Assembly: GCA_965222105.1 (NCBI GenBank)
Contig: CBDCTQ010000009.1
Span: 1 to 64,000 of the forward strand
DNA: 64,000 bases
Direction of reading: 5' to 3'
DNA from: CALGLS01 sp965222105
GTDB taxonomy: Bacteria; Bacteroidota; Bacteroidia; Chitinophagales; Saprospiraceae
Both the position numbers and the translations under genes were made by a program. Within the stretch, counting starts at the first letter, position 1. Each line of letters starts with the position of its first letter. The notes under the pieces were generated by a model. It was not told the origin of the DNA. It saw only the letters and a list, made by a program, of their open reading frames with translations, and made no database searches. Below are positions 60,112 through 64,000 of the stretch, piece by piece.

Positions 60112-60945
60112 ATGAGACCATACACCTGGATCACCCTCTTCTTATTGCTGATACTCCACCTCCCGACAAGCGCCCAAAAGCCCGACTCTACTCACCGTTA
60201 CCGCATCAACAAATGGGTGTCGGGAAGCATCGGCGCCGTGGGGTCCGTCACGACCTACGTAGGCGTAAGACGTTTACTCAACAAAGACGACACCGCTGCA
60301 GAGACCATCCTGGCCCTGAGCAAGGATGATGTCAACAGTTTCGACCGGGTATCTCTCCGGCAAGACGTCACCAAACGGGATCGGGCCAGGACGCTGTCCG
60401 ACATTGGGTTGGTCACAGGCTTTGTCATGCCCGGACTGCTGCTTATCGACAAAGACATTCGCGCCGAATGGGATGATGTGTTGTTGTTGTATTGGGAAAC
60501 GCAGGCCATTGCTGCCTCCATGTACTGTTGGAGTCCGTTGGGGCCCTCCTTTACCAATCGGTTTCGGCCAATGGCGTATTACGGTGAGTTGCCATTGGAA
60601 GACCGCCGCGAAGGCCGCAAGCGCAATTCCTTTTTCAGCGGTCACGTCTCCACCACTGCTACCGGTGCCTTTTTTACCGCCAAGGTGTACGTCGATTTTC
60701 ACCCCGGGCTTGGCGCCAAAAAATGGTTGATCTATGGGCTCGCCCTGGTGCCGCCCGCTTTTGTAGGCATCAACCGGATCCGGAGCCTCAACCATTTTCC
60801 TACCGACGTCATGATGGGTACCCTGGTGGGTGCTGCCAGTGGTGTGCTGATCCCACATTTTCATCGCAATAAAAACTGGAACGGAGGGCTCTCCTTTTTT
60901 TATGGCCCTTCGGGAAAGGGAGTGACCGGGTTCTGGCGATTTTGA
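60112..60945 (+). CDS. PAP2 family membrane phosphatase
   Basis: The 277-residue protein has a signal-like N-terminal helix (LFLLLILHLPTSAQ) and the three PAP2 motifs: a degenerate KxxxxxxRP (NRFRPMAY near 152), FFSGHVS near 179 with the catalytic His, and GINRIRSLNHFPTD near 222-235. Family members dephosphorylate lipid phosphates such as undecaprenyl diphosphate or phosphatidic acid at the membrane's outer face. That would suit the nearby polysaccharide genes, but the substrate is inferred. Confidence 0.88.
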   Translation: MRPYTWITLFLLLILHLPTSAQKPDSTHRYRINKWVSGSIGAVGSVTTYVGVRRLLNKDDTAAETILALSKDDVNSFDRVSLRQDVTKRDRARTLSDIGLVTGFVMPGLLLIDKDIRAEWDDVLLLYWETQAIAASMYCWSPLGPSFTNRFRPMAYYGELPLEDRREGRKRNSFFSGHVSTTATGAFFTAKVYVDFHPGLGAKKWLIYGLALVPPAFVGINRIRSLNHFPTDVMMGTLVGAASGVLIPHFHRNKNWNGGLSFFYGPSGKGVTGFWRF

Positions 60946-61095
60946 AGAAAAAGTATTATCAAAAAGGGCGGAAAGAACTTTGCGTCTCGTTGCGTTCGTA
61001 GCGGTTATTATAGTATTAAAGGCCAAGATTTTTATGCTGCCTGTCTTGCAAGTCCGAAAAGGGTTGGAGGCGTCCTTTTGCCGGTCAACTGAATT

Positions 61096-61611
61096 TTATT
61101 TGAGGTGCCGGAGCAAATCGCTGTAACTTTCTTCCACCAGATCATCCTCACCAATACCAAACAGATCGATGTAGTAATTGCATTGTTGTAAAAGCTGATC
61201 TCTGTCGGCCGTAGCTGCCTCGCCAATAGCTTCTATTTCGACAAAGCTGCCCAGATCCACCACGTCATCGATGTGAAACTTGACGTTGTCGATGAAATAG
61301 ATCTCCCTCTTCTTATCCACCACCACCCAAACATCAAATGCTTGTACGAGGACGGCCTTGAGGGCCCCTGCATCGTGGGGTCGGTACAGGGTCACTTCCG
61401 AATTTTTGGGCCCCGCCTGGTTGGGTCGGCGGTAGTGGATGAACGTATTTTCGATGTTGCCCTGGCGGAGCTTGACCCTTCCTTTTTGGGTGACGAAGTA
61501 AGTGTCGATCTGGTGGTCGATGCCCTTAAAGTCGGCACCGGCCTCCCGAAGGATGGCCCGAATGCGATCCGGATCTGCACAACGCGCTTTAATTTCAGTG
61601 AGTAGATACAT
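61096..61611 (-). CDS. CYTH domain protein (CyaB/triphosphatase-like)
   Basis: The 171-residue product has the CYTH beta-barrel signature. The start is LLTEIKAR (ExK motif), then QIDTYF, GRVKLRQGNIENTFIHYRR, VVVDKKREIYFIDNVKFHID and a FVEIEAIGE segment; acidic and basic residues line the tunnel. Family members are class IV adenylate cyclases or inorganic/thiamine triphosphatases. The first Glu of the usual ExExK is Thr here. Start ATG at 61611 is preferred; an upstream frame adds 35 unrelated residues across the hairpin repeats. Confidence 0.85.
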   Translation of the reverse strand: MYLLTEIKARCADPDRIRAILREAGADFKGIDHQIDTYFVTQKGRVKLRQGNIENTFIHYRRPNQAGPKNSEVTLYRPHDAGALKAVLVQAFDVWVVVDKKREIYFIDNVKFHIDDVVDLGSFVEIEAIGEAATADRDQLLQQCNYYIDLFGIGEDDLVEESYSDLLRHLK

Positions 61612-61618
61612 AGTAGTC

Positions 61619-61699
61619 GGCGAATTTATTCGCCTGACTCCAAAAATCCAAGTCACCGGCAAATTTATTTGCGCCGTGCAGCGCGGTTGGAAAACCGCG
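61619..61699. repeat. Cluster of three short hairpins
   Basis: GGCGAATTTATTCGCC (61619-61634), GGCAAATTTATTTGC (61658-61672) and CGCGGTT-GGAA-AACCGCG (61682-61699) lie between the CYTH and receptor genes. The first two are variants of one palindrome. They look like mobile REP-type units. Confidence 0.75.
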
Positions 61700-61715
61700 A
61701 CGAACGAGCCCCCCA

Positions 61716-64000
61716 CTACTTCCCAAAAGACCGCAATTTGTACACCACTCCTACCAGGGCATACTTCCCCAGCCGGTTTTTGGTGGTCTCATTGTATTGA
61801 TTGCCGAAGCTGTTGCGTTGTATCATGATATTTTCGTCGAGCAGGTTTAGCCCTTTGGCATAAACGGACAGCAACCCATCAAAAAACGACTTGGTGAGCG
61901 TGACGTGAATAAAATTGAAATGAAAAGGGTCGGAAAAATCCGTCGGGGAAAAACGCTGGTGCTCCAGGTTGGTTTCCAGCGTCCAGGAAGTGGCAAATGG
62001 CCAAATGATGTCGAGGAAGAAGGTGTAGTCCATAAAATTCTGTGCTGCGTCGACCTGCATCCGGTATTTTGTAAAACCATTGTTGAGTCGAATACCACCC
62101 GACCAGTTCAGCTTTTCTTTTAACTTATTTTCCAGCAGGAAGGTCTGGCGCCAGGAAGTATTGATGGCCTGATCGGCCACATCGTTGGTCAGCAGGTTGG
62201 TCTTTTGCAGTCGTAGTTCGCCGCTGTACCTGAATTTGAAGTTGATGCCTCTGATCGGGCTGCTGTAGTTGTAGTAGCCCCCCATCTGCCAGGCGGGCTT
62301 GCCGTTGACGGGGGTGCGTATGCTCACCAGTTGGTCGTTGGTGGTGACCGCTTCGATGATGCTGTTTTGGATGAACTGGGCATTGAAACGTAAGAAAAGG
62401 TTGCGGAAGTAAAACTGATTGATGTTCGAAAAATCCACATCAATTCCGTGGACGTATTCGGCGTCGAGATCAGGGTTGCCAATATAGGTGTTCAGTGGGT
62501 CGAGGTTGTCGATCACAGGTTGTATCTGTTCAAAGGCCGGGACGTTCATCCTCGTCCGGTAGCTCACGGTGAGTTGGGTGCCCTGGCCGATCTGGTAGTC
62601 GAACCGGGCATTGGGTAAGGGGCTTTTAAAGGATTTGCCAAAAGCGGTATTTCTTTTGAGGTCGTCGTTGTCGACGTCAATGACCTGATAGTCTGCCCCC
62701 AGAGAAATATTGAAGCTGGGGCGTATCCATTTAAAAGCCAGCCCGCCTTCCGTGATGTGGTGGCGCCGTTCAAAATGATTGCCCAGTGGTTCGTTGACTA
62801 CAAAGTTGCCGTGGGTAGTCTCCTCCCAAAACGATTTTTCCCCCACGGCATCATCGGTGCTGCGGGAGGCCGAAAAACTAAGGTATTTGGCCTCGCCCAG
62901 GGGCTCTACGTAATTGACATCGGCGCGATAGTTCAACTGGTTGGATTGGCTGTTTTGCAGTTGCGTCAGGCTGTCGGTTTTTGTCGGCGCTTCGTATATT
63001 GTAAGTGTATTGTTGAGGTAGTTTTCGCCATCATTGTCTTTGCCCTCCAGCTCGATGCCTGCTGTGAAAAACCGTCCTTTCTTTTTGAATTTTTTGCGAA
63101 AGCTGGTCTGGCTACTCCAAAAACGATTTTGGAAATCCATCGTACGGAATGTGTTGGAATGGTTGGCCAATGCGCCGCCTGTGGAGAAGGAGCTGGCGTC
63201 GGAACTGCTTTGTTTTTCATTGTCTGAAAATCCCATCCGAAAGCTGGTCTTGAGGTCCTGCGACGGGTTGAACTGGTGGTTGAGTTTGAGGGCAATGCGG
63301 TGATTGCGCAATTGGTTGAACTGGTCGCCCGCAGAAGTATTGGTAAAAACGCCTTCGTCGAGTAAGCGTTGAAAACGGTTGTCGACGCGGGTGCGGTTGT
63401 CGGAATAGTCGTAAAAATAATTGGAGCGCCATTGGGTTTTTTGACCGAAGTCGTAGTTGAAGTTGACGCCGCCGGAGTAGGACTTGGTCACACCTGCATT
63501 ATCGATCAGGTTAGTGGGTAGTTGGTCGAAATCGATATTGCCGCCATTCATCAGGTCGTCGAGTCCGCCTGTGAAGCGGAGGTAGTCCATCAACGAAAAA
63601 GCCTGCTGATTGGTGTTGTTGGCGTTGGCGAGGGCGGAAAGTTGCATTTTGGCATCGAAGCGGTTGATGTTGCCTGCTGCGAGGTAGCGGTTGTCGGTGC
63701 CATAGCTCCCTTTGAGGTTGCCGAAGGTGCCCTTGTTTTTGCCTTCCTTGATTTTGAGGTTGATGGCTTTTGATTCGTTGCCGTCGTCGATGCCGGTAAA
63801 TTCGGTGAAGTCCGATTTTTTATCAAAGACCTGTACTTTATTGACCACGTCGGCGGGAATGTTTCGGCTGGCGATTTTGGGGTCGTCATCGAAAAACTCT
63901 TTACCGTCGACAAATATTTGTTCTACCTCTTCTCCTTGTGCTTTGATGGTACCGTCTTTTTCAACTTCCACGCCCGGCAGTTTTTTGAGCAGGTCTTCCA
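61716..64000 (-). CDS. TonB-dependent receptor-like/OMP beta-barrel protein (5' end outside window)
   Basis: The frame runs from the stop at 61716 to the window edge and is open upstream (LEDLLKKLPGVEVEKDGT precedes the first Met-like codon). It shows a plug domain (EQIFVDGKEFFDDDP, IPADVVNKVQVFDKKSDFTE) and an OMP_b-brl_3-type barrel of about 600 residues with many aromatic-ended strands (YSGGVNFNYDFG, TLETNLEHQRF). The carboxypeptidase-regulatory N-terminus expected in this family is outside the window. It likely imports or binds a large ligand at the outer membrane; the ligand is unknown. Confidence 0.88.
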   Translation of the reverse strand, partial: EDLLKKLPGVEVEKDGTIKAQGEEVEQIFVDGKEFFDDDPKIASRNIPADVVNKVQVFDKKSDFTEFTGIDDGNESKAINLKIKEGKNKGTFGNLKGSYGTDNRYLAAGNINRFDAKMQLSALANANNTNQQAFSLMDYLRFTGGLDDLMNGGNIDFDQLPTNLIDNAGVTKSYSGGVNFNYDFGQKTQWRSNYFYDYSDNRTRVDNRFQRLLDEGVFTNTSAGDQFNQLRNHRIALKLNHQFNPSQDLKTSFRMGFSDNEKQSSSDASSFSTGGALANHSNTFRTMDFQNRFWSSQTSFRKKFKKKGRFFTAGIELEGKDNDGENYLNNTLTIYEAPTKTDSLTQLQNSQSNQLNYRADVNYVEPLGEAKYLSFSASRSTDDAVGEKSFWEETTHGNFVVNEPLGNHFERRHHITEGGLAFKWIRPSFNISLGADYQVIDVDNDDLKRNTAFGKSFKSPLPNARFDYQIGQGTQLTVSYRTRMNVPAFEQIQPVIDNLDPLNTYIGNPDLDAEYVHGIDVDFSNINQFYFRNLFLRFNAQFIQNSIIEAVTTNDQLVSIRTPVNGKPAWQMGGYYNYSSPIRGINFKFRYSGELRLQKTNLLTNDVADQAINTSWRQTFLLENKLKEKLNWSGGIRLNNGFTKYRMQVDAAQNFMDYTFFLDIIWPFATSWTLETNLEHQRFSPTDFSDPFHFNFIHVTLTKSFFDGLLSVYAKGLNLLDENIMIQRNSFGNQYNETTKNRLGKYALVGVVYKLRSFGK

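Overview
The window looks like a chromosomal segment from a Bacteroidota bacterium, most likely of the Saprospiraceae/Lewinella kind. The reasons are near-absent Shine-Dalgarno sites, repeated promoter boxes of the Bacteroidota type (TTG, 19-22 nt, TAnnTTTG), a C-terminal type IX secretion-type domain, BamA, SPOR-domain and OMP_b-brl_3-type receptor proteins typical of the phylum, and zinc-less DksA/TraR and Tgt variants. Assignment below phylum is inference. Most of the window is core chromosome. I saw no phage, no intact transposase and no CRISPR array.

Layout. 1-4651: rimP (end)-nusA-infB translation/transcription block. 4672-8738 (minus): pth, uppS and bamA (envelope and tRNA housekeeping). 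9438-15877: DUF2851 protein, YqeY-like protein, rsmA, an M17 aminopeptidase, pdxA and a secreted glucosaminidase. 16449-19932: TPR protein, DksA/TraR-like protein, lspA and tRNA-Cys. 20038-25853 (minus): GT-C glycosyltransferase, an ECF sigma factor paired with an unusual membrane/outer-membrane-barrel protein, and a membrane-anchored CHAT-like protein. 26014-36646: M3 peptidase, GH25 lysozyme, SPOR/peptidoglycan-binding protein, PhyH dioxygenase, an ECF sigma factor-membrane protein-Spy-like operon, LysE exporter, YjbQ and a VWA lipoprotein. 36664-46018: O-antigen ligase-like protein, secA, SPOR protein, rodA, tgt and LptF/LptG permease. 46398-52316: third ECF sigma factor, MurG-like glycosyltransferase, a badly decayed ATPase/nuclease pseudogene, PLP decarboxylase and a carboxylate-amine ligase fused to CBS domains. 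52794-64000: giant secreted metallophosphoesterase-like protein, a Wzz-Wzy-FkbM polysaccharide cluster, PAP2 phosphatase, CYTH protein and the 3' part of a TonB-dependent receptor-like gene.

Non-coding structure is the most distinctive part. Three copies of a MITE-like palindromic element (about 166-209 bp, TAGAC...GTCTA-type ends, shared central hairpin) lie at 137-302, 11220-11385 and 32867-33075; two of them sit inside operons about 15 nt before the next start codon. Further hairpin families occur at 16310-16358, 33720, 50159-50280, 52335-52457, 59958 and 61619-61699. A promoter followed within 80 nt by a strong terminator (23738-23633, minus) could be a small RNA or an attenuator in front of an ECF sigma gene. 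The 46398 sigma gene has a leader with duplicated promoter-flanking boxes and a perfect 14-bp inverted repeat.

Several enzymes lack expected catalytic or metal residues: the CHAT protein (His), the secreted metallophosphoesterase (GNH and GHxH motifs), Tgt (zinc cysteines) and DksA/TraR (zinc finger). All statements rest on reading the sequence; no searches or structure predictions were run.
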